Of a DNA stretch of 64,000 bases, positions 12,891-27,500 are shown one piece after another. This DNA comes from Neurospora intermedia (Eukaryota; Ascomycota; Sordariomycetes; Sordariales; Sordariaceae), in contig BTPP01000011.1 of assembly GCA_037102815.1 (NCBI GenBank), forward strand, positions 310,001 through 374,000, written 5' to 3'. Position 1 is the first letter of the stretch. Every line of letters starts with the position of its first letter. A program made the translations under genes and the position numbers. Under the pieces are notes generated by a model, which was not told where the DNA came from, did not search any database, and saw only the letters and a list, made by a program, of their open reading frames with translations.

Positions 12891-13520
12891 GCGTTCGAAA
12901 GTAACCCTTTCTTTAATACTTTAATAATTAATATTCGTACTTTTAAAACTTTTTAAGGGTCTATAATTATAATTAATAATAAATTTCCACCGAATATTAA
13001 ATATTTTACTATTATTAATTCAATAATTTATAAATCCTATAATAATTACTACCTCGCTATTCTTATTAACGAATTTAAAATTATAGTAGTTGAAAAGATA
13101 GGGGATAGTAGAAAACTATAGGCCGTATTTAGTAATATTATTATATAATTCAAAAAGGGGGACAATTAATAGTTTTATATTCTTTAGTACGCTAAAGACC
13201 TTTAATTTAGAAGGAAAAAAAGTATAAAGGTTAATACGCATTTTATTAAAAAGTAAAGGACAAAAGAGTAAGTAAATAAACGAGGAGGAAGAGTATAAAA
13301 TATATTTGATTTAAGTAACTAAATAAAATAAAGTTTTTTATACTCCTTCGGTTTTATTATATAGGCCGGTACAAAAGGGTATATAAATATTTCAAAGTTA
13401 AACCTCTACTATTACGCAAAATAATCGCCTATTTACTAATTACCCGCCTTCTCGCCCTCGCTAAAACTACCTATAAACGTTAGCCGCTCGTCTAACCGCT
13501 ATTTAAACCCTTTATTAGTA
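12891..13520. other. AT-rich spacer between two repeat clusters
   Basis: About 630 bases separate the two clusters of the 137-bp unit. Nothing in it is recognisable as a gene, and no terminal repeats were found. It may be DNA inserted into a formerly continuous array. Confidence 0.4.
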
Positions 13521-13745
13521 ATTCTAATTGTAAAATAGGCTAATTAAATAGACCCGATTATAAGGAATTGAATCGACCTCCTATAGCCGAACGCTTATAA
13601 ATATCCAAACTTATATTTATATACGGGCTTTACCCTTAAATATTCGAAAGAAATAATATAATAATTCTTATTATAAAGTAAGTTAAGTAAATAAATTCAA
13701 TTATAAGGAATCGAATCGACCTTTAGTAGCCGAACGTTTATAAAC
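13521..13745 (+). repeat. 137-bp tandem repeat, cluster 2
   Basis: A partial unit (13,521-13,623) and a nearly complete unit starting with CGGGC at 13,624 match cluster 1, including the AATAGACCCGATTATAAGGA and TCGACCTCCTATAGCCGA blocks. Divergence from cluster 1 is largely by transitions. Confidence 0.6.
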
Positions 13746-16453
13746 TCTATATTAGAAGTATAAATATATTATATAGGTACCTACTAATTAAGTCCCCCCC
13801 CCCCCCCTTTTGTGTTAATTTCTTCTTTAAAATAATTAATTACTTATATTTGTATAAGTTCGAAATAATAGTTAAACCCTAAATAATAAGTAAGTATAGA
13901 GGGTATTTTTAATTTAAATAAGTACCGAACGAGTACTACTATTTATACCTATTCCTACTAGGTAGCTCCTTATTGAATAAAGTAATATAAATTCTATTAC
14001 AATCTCTATATTAATAGTATCTCTCTACGGACGGAACGGAGGCGGGGGTTAGTTATTAATACCTTTCGAATAAGATTTAAAAATCTAGCTGCGGAGATTT
14101 TAGTATATAGCTCGAATATTCTACTTAGATATTCGTATAATAATTATAAGGATATATTTAAGAAAAGGGGAAGGTTCGTTAAAAATATTAAAATTAGAAG
14201 TATATTTTTACTATTAAAATAGCTATTCTATAGGGGTAGTTTAACGAATATAAGTAAGACGGCAATTAAAATATCGGGTCTTAATAATATAAAGTAATAT
14301 CGTTATTTCTAATTATACTACCCTATTTAAAACCCGGGCCCCTATCCCTACTAGTACCTTATCTTTTATTAATACTTCCTTATTTATTCGTATATTTTAC
14401 TTACGTATAAGCTAAATTTATAATTCCTATATCCTTTAAACCCTAGCCTCCCTATATAATTAATTAAAAACCGATTTAATAAAAATAGTAGGAGAATATA
14501 TAAAATAGTACTAAATACTATCGATCCTTACGAACGGAGGGAGCGGCTAGCCCGGTAAACGAAGGTAAATAAATTAAGTAAAAGTTAATAATACGAATAT
14601 AAATAGGATAAATAATTTCCAATTGGATTAGTCTCCTAATTAAATTGTAGGCTAGTAAAGAAAGAATAACAAAATTAAAGAAGGTATAAAATATATTATA
14701 ATACTTAGAAGTACGAATTAGTTGGTAATAATAGTAAATATTGGCTTATAAAAGTATCTTCGAACGAAAATAAGAATATACTACCGAATTTAAATACTCT
14801 ACCTTAGTAAAAAGTTAAGGCAATTGGATAATAATAAAAATAGCCGGTTCTTTAATAATAAAAGTACTTCAGATTATATAAATATATAATTAAATACTAA
14901 AATAATAATATATATTTATTATAATTAATTAGAAGTTTAATAAAATACTAGGCTAATATATAAAGTATAATATAAATAATAAATGTAAAATAAAAAGAAA
15001 GGTACCTAGAAGGATAGTATACCGAATTATTTAATATACCTCTACCTAAATAATATTAAAGGACGAATATATTATTATATAATTATTATTATCGTTGTTG
15101 GGAGTAAAATATAATACAATACAATACAATATATTATCCTACAAATCCAAACACCTTTCTTATACACTTCGTTATATATTAACCGTATTAAACGTACATT
15201 AAACACTCTTACCTAATATTAATATACACTTACCTATATATTAATATATATTTATATATAGATAATAAATATAGTAATTAAACGTAGAATTTACGTATAG
15301 TTATAATATAATTAATAAACAATTATTAATAGAAGTAAATAGGTTCGAGGTTCGTTCTAAAGAAAAACGAAACAACCCTTTTTAATTATAAAGAATATAA
15401 AAAGGAGTTTTAATCCTTTTATTACTCGTCAATTTATATAATATTAAATACTCCAATTATAATTAATTATTCTAATTCCGGGTTAGGTTTAAAAAACTAC
15501 GTACGTCCTACAATATTATTCTACCGCCGATTGTACTTTAAATATATTTAATTTCCACTTTAGCCTAGCTACCGGTTTTATACTACATTAGAAAAGCGTC
15601 CTTTATACTACCTAATATAGGCTATCTAAATAAGGAATATATTCGTTCGATTTTACTTACTATTTAGTAAGTATTTACAAATATATTAATAATATTATAT
15701 AGGGTAATAATATAATTATCCTTTATAGTAAAGTTTATTATCGTTTTCCGGTTTTTATTAGTAAAAAGACTATTATTATTTATAACGTTCGTACTCTATT
15801 TTAAATTATATAAATATTATACGAGTACCTATAAATATTTTATAATTGAAATTAAACAATTGATTCGCTTTATAATAATAAATTATTTTTATTAATTATA
15901 TTAAAAGGGAAACGTACGTAAAACCTTATTTATATTAAATTTATATATTATTTATACTAATTTATTATATATTTTTAAAATATTATAATCGGTTCGTAGA
16001 AATATTATTAACCGAATCGGAATATAAAAAGCAATAATAGTATTACAACTGCGAAAATCCTGAAGATCTAATTCTAAATATTACTTTTATAAATATAGAA
16101 ATAAAGGTGAACTTTTTATAAAATAATTTACTAATAATTTAATTACGAAAAGAATAAATAGGGAGAATAATATATATATATTAAAGATCTATATAGTTTA
16201 GTTTTATCCTTGTAAATAACCTAATAAAATAAAATATACGGATATATTAACCGGTATATTACCTATAGTATATATAAGTATTAAATATAATTTACCCTAT
16301 TTAAGACCCCCCTTACTCAAATTTATTTAAAAACGAATCTTTTAAATTACTAAAGGCAATCCAGAACAAATATAGCGTAATTGGTAAAAATAACGGAGAA
16401 TATTCTATAGGGTTTAAACGAATATATAAGGAAATAATTAAACTATAGTAAAT
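13746..16453. other. RIP-mutated DNA with a short poly-C tract
   Basis: A run of 14 C residues lies at 13,794-13,807 and a four-unit ACAAT microsatellite at about 15,116-15,130. No gene, RNA or element end could be supported. Confidence 0.5.
13794..13807. repeat. Poly-C homopolymer (14 C)
   Basis: The third long C run of the AT-rich block, followed by TTTTGTG. The minus strand reads as AAAA then 14 G, again compatible with a polypurine tract. Confidence 0.8.
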
Positions 16454-16700
16454 TAACCCGTCCGTCGTTCTACCTACTATAAAAGAAGAGGTAGCCGAAT
16501 AGTAGCGGGCTAATCCGTCTATTATTCTACCTATTATAAAAGAGGAAATAGCCGAATAATAGTAGGCTAATTTATCTATTACTCTAACTATTATAGAAGA
16601 GGAAGTAATTAAATAATAGTAAACTAATCCGTCTATTACTCTAACCGTTATAAAAAAAGAAGTAATCGAATTGTAGTAAATTAACCTATCCGCCGAATTA
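16454..16700 (+). repeat. 57-bp tandem repeat, four copies plus a partial fifth
   Basis: Equivalent positions occur at 16,454, 16,511, 16,568, 16,625 and 16,682, exactly 57 bases apart. The period equals 19 codons, and one frame gives a unit with an NPS-II-LP core followed by KEE-AE, so the array was very likely coding. It is followed by a stretch whose forward translation is Lys/Tyr-rich. I do not recognise the protein; it could be a host gene caught in the repeat block or an element ORF. Confidence 0.7.
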
Positions 16701-19700
16701 CTAATAAAGAAGGGGAGAATAAATTAATAAAATTCTAAAAAGTAAATAAAAATAATTAACTATTAGTAAATTAATTAGGACGAATTGAAAGTATTAAAAA
16801 GTACTAATAAAAGTTGTACTAAATACTTTAAAGTTTATTGAAAATACCCGCTTAGAGAGGTTAATATTATATTTAATAAAAATTACGATATTATAGCGTT
16901 TTAGTTTAAGCAATTATATAAATAGAGAAATATTAAAATTAGGAATAAAATTAATAAAGATAAGCTACCTAGTAAATATATATATACGGAAATAAACGGA
17001 AAGGGAGACGCCGAGAAGAAGAAGTAAAATAAACGTCGGAAGAAGGAATATAAAATAGGGTAATAACCTATCGAAATACTATATATTTATTTCTAAATAT
17101 TTTATTTAAAAATATATATATATTAATAACCAAATTAATATTAGACCTCTATATAAGTAGAAGTAAATATAAGGAATAAGTTTTTGTCTCCCCTAAGTAA
17201 TTGCCCCCCTCCTTTATATTATAGCAGCGCTACTTATATATTAGGATATAAATAAACTAAATTATATAATTAACTAAAATTTATCCTATTATAAGAAAAT
17301 TATATTTATACCTTCGTATATAATACTTTTCTATTTATTGCTCTTATTATATATACTAGCTTAATAATATTCGTTACTTAGGTACTTCGTATTCTAAATC
17401 CTATTTGTACCTACTACTATATAAATTAAAGAATTATCCGCTATTTTAAAGTAAGTAAAAATTGTAAAACCGTTAAACTTTATTATATATTTAAATTTAA
17501 TAAGCCTGAAATTTATTATATTTAATTAATTACTTTCCTATCCTTTTTGTATTCTCAATAATTATCTATTCCCTCTAAATCTATAATTCTATTATTCTTT
17601 CTTTATAAATAAATTTCATCTTTATAAAACGGTAATTCTTTTAATAATCCTTTTCCTCCTTATTAAACCTCTTTTATTATTCTCTCTTTTACTAAATAGG
17701 GTTAACCCTCTTATACCGAAATCGATTATTCTAAGGCTAGCCCGCCCCCCGGTTTACTTTAATAGTAGGGTTTAGACGTAATTTCTTATTAGAATTAGTA
17801 TAACCAAACGGTAAACTATAAGTATTAAAATAGGGCTAATAATAAATAAGTAGGGTATTATTTACGTACCGGTATACTACGTACTATCTAATTTAAATTA
17901 ATTTAAAAAGCGGATTATACTATCTAGATCTTCTTCTAGTCCTTAAAAACATCGTTTTATATAAAGTAGTATAGGCCTTAAGGTTTATATTAAATAATTA
18001 TAAATAATATTAAAGGGTTTTCTAAAGGTATTGGAAGGCCTAATATAATTAAAATTATTTAAGGAAGTATCGGAAAAAGCGTTAATAGACGATAATATAT
18101 TATTAGTAGCGCTAGCTTATATATTATTATTAATATAAATAGGGTTATTAGGAGCGTTATTAAATTATTAAGAATTATTTTCTATATTATAAATTATATC
18201 TTCTAATTACTAAGCGGATATATAGACTGCCCGGCCGTCGTCCTAATATTATTCTATATCCTTATTAACTTTTACTATATAAAAGTAATTATTATATTAC
18301 TTTTTACTTAGTAGGGCTATAGCCGAACTTCTATTAGGCTCCTCAATATTAGGGTTAGTAGAGGATTTCTTAAATCTATAGAAGCGCTACTCTCTTTTCT
18401 ACGTATAAGAAATACCGTTGAATTTTATACTATATTAAAGCGAGAACTTCTTATCCAAATCTTTTCTACTAAAAGATATTAATTGATACTATATCTACTT
18501 ACTTACTTACTTATATATATTATATAAAAGTATTTTCTAAAGGTAAATATAAATAGAAGTATTAGGGGGATATAATAAACTTATATATAGAAGGCTATAA
18601 ATAAATTTAAATATTTTCCGTAAATATATATTATCTTATAACTAAATTCCACGTTTTAAATATACGTAGGAACACCCTTGCGAATTCGATCAATTATATA
18701 TAATATTCTCCGGTTATATCTAGCTACCTAAATAATATTATCCTTATATTTAGCTTAATTCTATAGGGTATTTTTAAAATCCGATTCTATTAGGGCTAAA
18801 TCTATCCGGGAGTTTTATAATTAATAAAATACTTACTAGGGTAAATAAAGTTTAAAGGTAGATTAATAGAATAGTATTAACTTATATAGAATCTTATAAA
18901 TAATATATTATTAGGTATTAAAGTTAAGGATATATTAAAGTAATTGAGTACGAACCTATATTTTAAAACTATCTCAAATATTATAATTATTAAAAACGCG
19001 TTTAAAGTATATTTAATAATTAATAAAAGTATATTGTATCTATTCTCTCTAATTTAATTTTTTAACCTCGGGCTTAGGGTCAATCGACCGAAAGTAGTAG
19101 TTAAAAGCTAGTTAATTCTTAATATATACTATACAATTTAAAACGCTTTAGATATATATTATTAAACTACTATTAATTTATATTGGAGATAACCGCTTTC
19201 TAATAAAAGTTATTAGGGTTAATTCTTAGGTAGAAATACTCCTATTTATTTAAAATCCTATACCTCTCGTTAAAGATACGGAATAATTTAATAAAAATTT
19301 GGAAATAAATAATCAAATAATAGTAATTAATAATAACCCGAGCGAAAATATAAATTAGAGTAGATTAGTCTATAGTTATAAGAAGTTTGGATAAATAGTT
19401 CGAATTTACGTAAATAATATATTTTATTCCTAAAAATAAAAATAATTTTAAAGAAAGATTTACGAACCTATTTAAAAGATATATTAATTTTGAAATATTA
19501 AGTATATCGAAGCTCCTTAAGTTATCCGGGGAAAAATAAAATATATATAAGGGAATCGTTTTAATATTAAAGGTATTAAATATATTGAAGGAATATTAAT
19601 TAAATAAATATAATAGTTAAGGAAGGGTATATAAAGGGTTATAGAAAATTTTTCGCCGGTTATATAAAGGGTTATATATTTAATCTACGGGGGTGTACTT

Positions 19701-20912
19701 AAATTATTCTAAAGTATATTAGGTTTAGAATACTACTTTTTGAGTATTAGAAAAGAATTTTATAAAGTTTACTATTTTAATTATACTTGCAATTGCTTCG
19801 TTGTTATTAAAACCTAGGTTAAACTCCTATAGTATATTAACTTCCTATTAAGTATAAAACCCCGCTATTTATAAATAAGTATAGAGAATAGTTTAAAGAT
19901 GTTAGATAATTATTTATTAATAGTTTAGAAATTTAAACCGAATTTTACCTAGTATAAATTTTGGATTATTAATCCTCCTAATCGTTTTTATAAGATTTTG
20001 CTTATATATAGTCGGGATTTTATTAGGTACTAGTAGGCTGTAATTATACTTCCTGTAAATAATAAAAATATAGAATAAAAAGTGTTCCTAGTCTTATAAT
20101 ATTAATTATTCAAAATAAATAGAATAATCGGAGGATAAACTAGTTAGAATTAAATAAAAATTAAAGAAGTATTTAGCGCCTTTCCTACTTAATTAATATA
20201 ATACCTAGTAAGGTTCTAAAGTAAAATAAACCTTAAGGATATATTATATATAGAGGCCTTCGATTTATTATATAGGATTTCCGTATAAAAATTATACTAC
20301 TCCTATTTATATTTAAATATCGTTAGAATTAGTACGCTATTATTATAATATAATTCTAATAATCGTTTAATAAAATACTAATAATCGTAATACGATTAAT
20401 TATAGGTATTAATGTAAAAATACTAATTATTATTGGATATATATACTTATTTACCGTAATTCTAGCACTTAATTACGTATTGTTTTATTGGGGTATATAT
20501 TAAGCTATACTATATAGTACGTAGAGGAAGGTAGATTTGTATTAATACGTATATAAATTTTAAAAATTAAAATAAATATTTACCTAGGGAATATACTGAA
20601 CTATAAAATACAATTAGCCGATAGGAATCGTTATATAGTATATATTAAGCTCTCTTCGTTTATAGGTTTTCGAATTAGCGGATAGTATCGAAGAATTATA
20701 CTACTATTTTCTACTTATTATTCTAATAGTTTCTTCGTTCGAACCGCACTTAATATTATAGGTATATAATTTTATTAATAGTTTATTAAACCTTAATCGC
20801 CTATTAAATCCTAAGATAGAGGCGAAAATAGGTTTTAATACTTATATATTTCTTCTTAATTTAAGTATACTTAACGTTACTTAAATAGGGTGTATAAATA
20901 TTACTATATTCG
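16701..20912. other. RIP-mutated DNA, nothing recognised
   Basis: Strongly AT-biased sequence up to the target duplication of the outer LTR element. A purine-rich coding-like patch near 16,980-17,050 and short C-rich patches near 17,190-17,215 and 17,735-17,755 are the only landmarks. A LINE or DNA transposon could be hidden here, but I could not support one. Confidence 0.45.
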
Positions 20913-20917
20913 TTCGC

Positions 20918-21151
20918 TATCACAGGCATTACTACTATATTCCTATATATAGATAGGTACTGCACTGCAGTAGTGTAGCCAGCTTACAACTGTCTAAGTG
21001 CAGTACAGCAGTTACGTACACACGTGCTGTAGCCCGTATACTCGGGTCCACAGCGTGCCCTACATAGTTCTCGTACGCGCACAGGATTCTCTTCCTATTC
21101 CTCGCACAATAATTAAAGTCTTAGCTTAGTACTTACTCGCGCCCCGTAACA
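20918..21151 (+). repeat. Left LTR of the outer element
   Basis: Pairs with 43,566-43,799 over its full 234 bp. The middle (about 20,960-21,110) keeps many CA steps and is among the GC-richest parts of the block. In the TTCGC-flanked pair, this copy looks more mutated at its inner (right) end and better preserved in the middle. Confidence 0.9.
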
Positions 21152-24100
21152 CTTTATTATACCTAACCATCGTATTAACGCACAATAAGTAATCTTGAAA
21201 AGACTAAGGGTAATAAGAAACTACTATAGTTATTTAATCTTCGCAAAATTATATTCAGCCGACTAATACAATCGAAAGCAATTAACCAAAACGTATCCAA
21301 TAACGGTCGATACGAAGCGAATATTTTAATTAAATACTACAATAATATTAAAAGTATTTAATACTAGGATTATAAACGCGATTATTAATATCTCTTTTAT
21401 TTATTATCTTTTAATTATTATTAATTAGAACTATAGTAAAATATCTAATTCTAATAATCAATAGCAATCCTAATAGGATTAAATCGATTTGCATAAGGTA
21501 TTCCCAATACTACTAAAGGGTTTCAACCTACTTTAATATATTTATAAAAAAGAAACAACCGGCCTCTTAATCCTTAAAAACTTCGTTAAAAAGGCTAGGG
21601 CATCCCCCGAAATTATAAAATTACTTTACTACTTTAACGCCAAATTTAAAGACCTCAATAACGAAGTTAACGCTATTACCGAAATAAAGGATAAATTAGC
21701 GGCCGCTTCTAAGAAGGAAATTAAAAGATTTAAAACCCGCATTACTATATTCGAAAACCTTAAAGCCCAATAAATAATCTAAATTAACTAATAATAGTAG
21801 AAGTATAATAACATTATTAGGGAGAATATAATTTTATAAAAGAATATTTCTTCCCTATAGTCGGATAACGACTCTTTATACATTATTATCAACTAGAAGG
21901 AGCGCAACGTTACTACAGCGGAATAGTAATATACCGATCTATTAATTACATTTTAATTTTAGAATAATACTTTTAAGGAAATAAACGCTAACTTTAAAGA
22001 AGCTTTCATCGAAGCTAACCGGGCCAAAATCCTCCGCAAAGAATTCAATTATACTAAATAGAGACTTAGAAATACCTAAATCGAAGTCTAATTCAGCGCA
22101 ACCAAACTAATTAAAATAATTACTAAGGACCCTAAATTCTTTACGAAAATAAACAATAACAATAAATTAAATACTAGTAATACTAAAGAGAATATCCCTA
22201 AAGGAGGAAGTTTTAACCGTACTAATAGTAGCAATATAGGAGGAGCTACTACTAACAGTACTAGCACTAATAGGTTCGGCATTAGCAATATAAAAAGAGC
22301 TAACGAATTTACCAGCCTAAAGCCCGGAATAAGCAATAAATATAGAAGATTCAATAAATATAGAAGATTCAATAAATTTAATAATTTCGGTCCTAGCAGC
22401 CCCAGCGGTCCCGGAGGCCCCGGTAGTCCTAACGGCCCCGGCGGCCCGAATAAAAACCTTAATAATTATTTTATAAACCCAAGAGGATATTACCACTTTA
22501 TTCCTTTAATTACTAATACCTATATCCGCTATTACAATCTAACTAAAGACCCCGAATAATTTATAAACAAGGAGAAAAATACATTTAAACGCTACAATTA
22601 ATTTATTACTTAATTTATAACTATTCGTACCCGCTAGGAAATTAATAATTATAACTTTATAAACGAAAAGACTAAGCTTTTATATACTATAGGATACTTA
22701 AATAGCGAAATTAGGATTACTATAATTGCAAGTATAAAAAAGATTCTAAATAACCCTTACTACTCGGCTACTTAAAACTAGCCTACAGGATAAAGTTTTC
22801 TAAATTATTTAGCCTCTCATTTCTAATAAAGCAACGTTATTACTATTTCTAAGAAAACTATAGCCTAATTAAAGTAGGGTACGGGTTCTAATAGTAAATT
22901 CACTAACTTCGCCAATTTTAAAGCGTAATTTATTATATTAGCAAATAGGTATAATTACAATATAACTACGAAAATCCATATATTTAAGGATAAAATTAAT
23001 AAGGACCTCCGTACAATAATATCTTACTAATATAATACCTCCAACTATAACAATTAGGAAGGATAGGTAAAATTATACTACAAACTATTAAAATCCTTTA
23101 ACAACGCCGCCTTCTATAATAACGGCGGTTAAATTAATAATAGTAATAGTAATAGCGGTAATAGTAATAATAGCAGTAATAATAAATAAAAGGACCCTAA
23201 AGTAATAGAAATTAATTATATTAAAATAAATAAAATCGATCCAAAGGTCGTTTAAACCTACTTTGCCGCTAAATAGTATATTAAATATAAAAAACTAAGT
23301 TATTAAACCTATAAATATTATAGCTAAATTAATTACAATGGTAGGCCTAAGATTATTATTAATAATAATTCTAATACTAATAGAAGCAATAGAACTTAGA
23401 ATAGCAACTCCTATAGGTAAAATGTGAGGGCTATAACGGATCCCCCGGCTCCCCCTAAGGATATAACCGAAATAGCGGCTCCCGAGATTAATACCGTCCA
23501 ATAATAGGGAAATAGCGAACCCTCGGATTAAAATATATTTAAAAGCCCAGCGGGGGCCGAGGGGGTAGAAAAGAGGAAATAACGAATAGTTTTATTAGGG
23601 ATATAAATATTTAATAGACTCTTACTTACTAGAAGGGCGAACCTTTATTTATAGAAAATTTAAATATCTATAGATAGAATACTACCCTTTTATCTATATA
23701 TTTTTAATGTCCCTAGTACAATAATAAAATTAATTGTATATCCCTAATCGACTTTAGCTATATAGGGAAGGCCTTTATTAATAGGACTTTTATAGAAAAA
23801 GTATACTTTAAAATATATTAATTCGATAAAGTATAACCCTTATATTTAACGGATAGCGGCTTTAAAGAATAAATTAAATATTACGTAGAAATAACTATAA
23901 AAATCGGCTACTATAAAGAAATAATTAAGCTTTTTATAGTAGAATTAATATAGAATTACCTTATTATCCTTGGATAATTATAATTGTAATTCTATAATCT
24001 AAATATCGATTAAATAATTAATAAAATTATATAGAGTAAGGAATATATAAAAAATTATATTAATATAACGGAAACGGTTAAAGTAATAGCAATACTAATA

Positions 24101-24280
24101 CTAGTATCCCCAATTTTAAAACTAGTAGTAAACCCGCCCTTAAATAAAGAGTAAAGGGTAGTTAGAGCCTTAAAACGGCAAATAGTAGCCAATTCTAAGA
24201 AACTCTAATTAGTAGAGTAGATAACGGACGATTAAGCGTTAATATATTCTATAGAAGCGCTAAAAGGAAACTAAGCGCTA

Positions 24281-24536
24281 TATTACGGGCAAAGGGTAGA
24301 TAGTAGATATAATTATACGTAATTGTACGAAGGAGAAAGGAAGAGAAGTGTAGCCGAGTGCCCGGAAGGCTGGCCTTATAAAGGCGACCGCCAGCGGGTC
24401 TAACCGACCCGCGGCAGGCAGCGTTCTAGCTAATTAATTACTAGTAATTCGCCGGTAGTAATAATAGCGTATAGTAGTCTTAGAAGCTGTTATACGCTAG
24501 TACTAAGCATAAAGCATATAAACTAACCCTATAATA
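24281..24536 (-). repeat. LTR of the minus-oriented nested element (left, 3' copy)
   Basis: Matches 31,213-31,468 over 256 bp. Its outer (left) half keeps GC-rich hairpin sequence around 24,350-24,425, while its inner (right) half has lost most CA/TG steps. Confidence 0.9.
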
Positions 24537-27500
24537 CTTCCCCGGACTAAAAGAAGCTATATAACTAACTAATATTATATAAAATAATAGAAATCCCTAT
24601 TAAACGAGCGGTCTACTCTCGAAAAACCTTTACTACCGCCGGCAATTATTATTATAACCTCTACTGCAAAGTTAGAACCTCCTACTCTACCTCCTTCTCC
24701 TTCTCCTTCTGTTTCTTCTCCGCTACTGTCTAAATTAGTAGGTATAGTACTTCTAAATATCTATTATAGAAAGCCTATATAGTATTGGAGGCTATAAATA
24801 TATCGGTGCGCGGCTATTATAACGGTATATATAGGGGTACCTAAATAACGAAGTATTTTTAGTAGCCCTTATTATTCTTCCGGCATTTATCGATCCTCTC
24901 GAATTTATATTCTATAGAATCCTCCCTATCGTCGGTCCTCTTTATAGTTCGGTTATAGTTAGTACGAACGTCCTATTCCTCTACGTCTACCTATTCTAAT
25001 AAACCCTCCTCGTCCTATAATTTAACTTTACTAATGTAGAATGTTAAATTATACTTTATATTAACTAAGAACTTAAATATAATTTAATAACTATTTACTT
25101 TAAGGATTTCGAATAGTCCTTTAAAGAGGGGTATAAATTTAGTATAGGGGCGGCCGGTATCGAGGTTCTTAGTATTAAGAAGGACCCTATCCCCTTTCTT
25201 ATACTTCGGTATATTTAATTAGTAAGTATTTGTATTATCCTTATAGTACTACTAGGCCTACCGTACTTAGCTCGTAACGAAGTTTAATATTTATTTAAAT
25301 TAGTTAGTTAATTTATTAGCCTTAAAATATTCAATTTATTACGCTATTAATATTTTTAGTAGGTATAATTTAATTAGTTTAATGCCTATATAGGGGTAGA
25401 AATTGTAATTAATAAAGAAGGAGGAGATACCGGTAGTCTTAGAAATTAGGTTATTCTTAGCGAATTCTACAATTAATAACCAATTTACTTAATCGTCCTA
25501 TACCTAATTAATATAGAGGCGAAGGTATTTCTCTATTTTAATATTAATACGTTCGGTTTAGTTATTAATAGTAGGGTAGAAAGTAGAGGAAGGTTTAAAG
25601 GCAATTTCTAATTGTAATAATAGGGCTCTTTAAAATTACAAAATAAATTAAATACCGTAATTAGAGATAATAGAATCTAATAGATTATAAATATTATAAA
25701 CTCTTTTAATAAAACGTTCTATTAATTCCTCCGCCATTAAGCCTATAGTAGGGATATAATACCGTATTTTTATTAATCGATTAATAATAACGGTAATATA
25801 TTTAAAATTTTATCCGCGGTGTAGATAGGGCGTAAGTAGAATAATATAATCGATTGAAATATCCCTTTATAGTACGAATAGTATTGCTAATAGTTTTAAA
25901 AAACTATAGGGGGCGTATTGTAATAATTTAAACTTAATATATACTAAATAAACTTTATAGTATAACTAGATTATAGTATATATTCCTAATTAAAAGAAAA
26001 ATTATAATAATAGTAAATAGGTCTTCTTACAACCCAGATAGCCGGCGGCCGGCGAATTGTAAATACGTTGGAGGAATGAAAAATAAAGTTCTATATTAGT
26101 AGGATCGACGAGGATAGTACTATAGAAATACGCCCGTCCCTAAATCGCTCAATATTTGGCGAAGGGGACCCGTTTTATATAATCTTTAATTTTTTTAAAT
26201 TATATTCGACGGTTAGGGTCCGATAGGTAGGCGATAATATCCTAAAATATTATCGATTTTTCGTAGCCTTCCGCTACTAAATTATCTATTAACTTTTCGT
26301 CTAATACTTTTAGATTATAAATATATTTAATATTAATATTAACCTCTTTACTTCTATCCTTTAGAATAAATATTCTATTAATAAAAATATTATAATCGAA
26401 TAAGACTTTATTCTTAATTAATAGCCTTTCGTTAATTTTATCCTTAAGTAGGTCCTTTAGCTTCCTACTTAGTACATTAGGATATACTTACAAAGATTTA
26501 GGGCGGTATTTAATTATAAAATTAAAACGGGAGAGGAATTAAAATTAATATATATAATAGAAAATAAATTATTTATTAATTATAAAGGTTTTTAAACTTT
26601 TATAGTTAGTAAGGACTTTAAATAGTTTTTAGGCACCCTCTAACTTAGGGCGCTACTCCTCGAGGGCTTTAATAATAGCGAATAATTCCTTATTATAAAT
26701 ATTATAATTATATTCGGCCGAGGAGTATTATTAATTAAAGTAAACGACCGGGTATAAAACTCCCTTCTCGTTATATTAGGATAGAGTACTACTATAAGCC
26801 TAATTTAAGGCGTCCGTCTTAATAACGGTCTATTTAGATTAATTATAGATTCGAAGTACTAAATTACTATTAAAAACCTTTTTAAAGGCTTTAAAGGACT
26901 TTTAATATTAGTCGGTCTATTATTAATTAACTGACTTCTTTATTAATTCGTATAGTAAACTAATAATAATTGAAAAGTATTTAATAAATTGTCGGTAGAA
27001 ATTAATAAAGTTTAGGAAACGCTATAGCGCTTTCTTAGTTTTTAGAATTTCCTAAGTTACAATAGCAGAGATTTTATTAGAGTCTATTTTAAATCCTTCC
27101 GGTATAATAATTAAACCTAGGTATTTTATCCTTATAATATAGAATTTATATTTATTAATATCGATTTGAAGTCCCGCTCGGATTATCCGTTGGAGGACTT
27201 CCCTAATATAATTTTTATAATCTATTTTATTATTTAAATAAATTAAAATATTATTAAAGTATATTATTATATATATATTAAAAATATTATATAGAATATT
27301 ATTAATATAGTTCTAAAACGTCCCTAAAGCGCCCTAGAAATCGAACGGATAAATAATAGATTTATAGAGGCCGAAACGGGTTATAAACGCAGTAAGTTAT
27401 TTATATCCTTCCTTTACGCGGATTCTATTAAATACGGCGATTATATTAAATTTAGTAAAAATCCTTATATAGTAAATAGCGTCGAATATTTCTTTAATTA

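Noticed and set aside
22088-22372. Minus-strand hydrophobic open frame
   Set aside because: It is antisense to the gag-like region of the outer LTR element and reflects its composition.
23295-23501. Minus-strand 68-codon frame
   Set aside because: Antisense to the outer element's gag region; no independent evidence for a gene.
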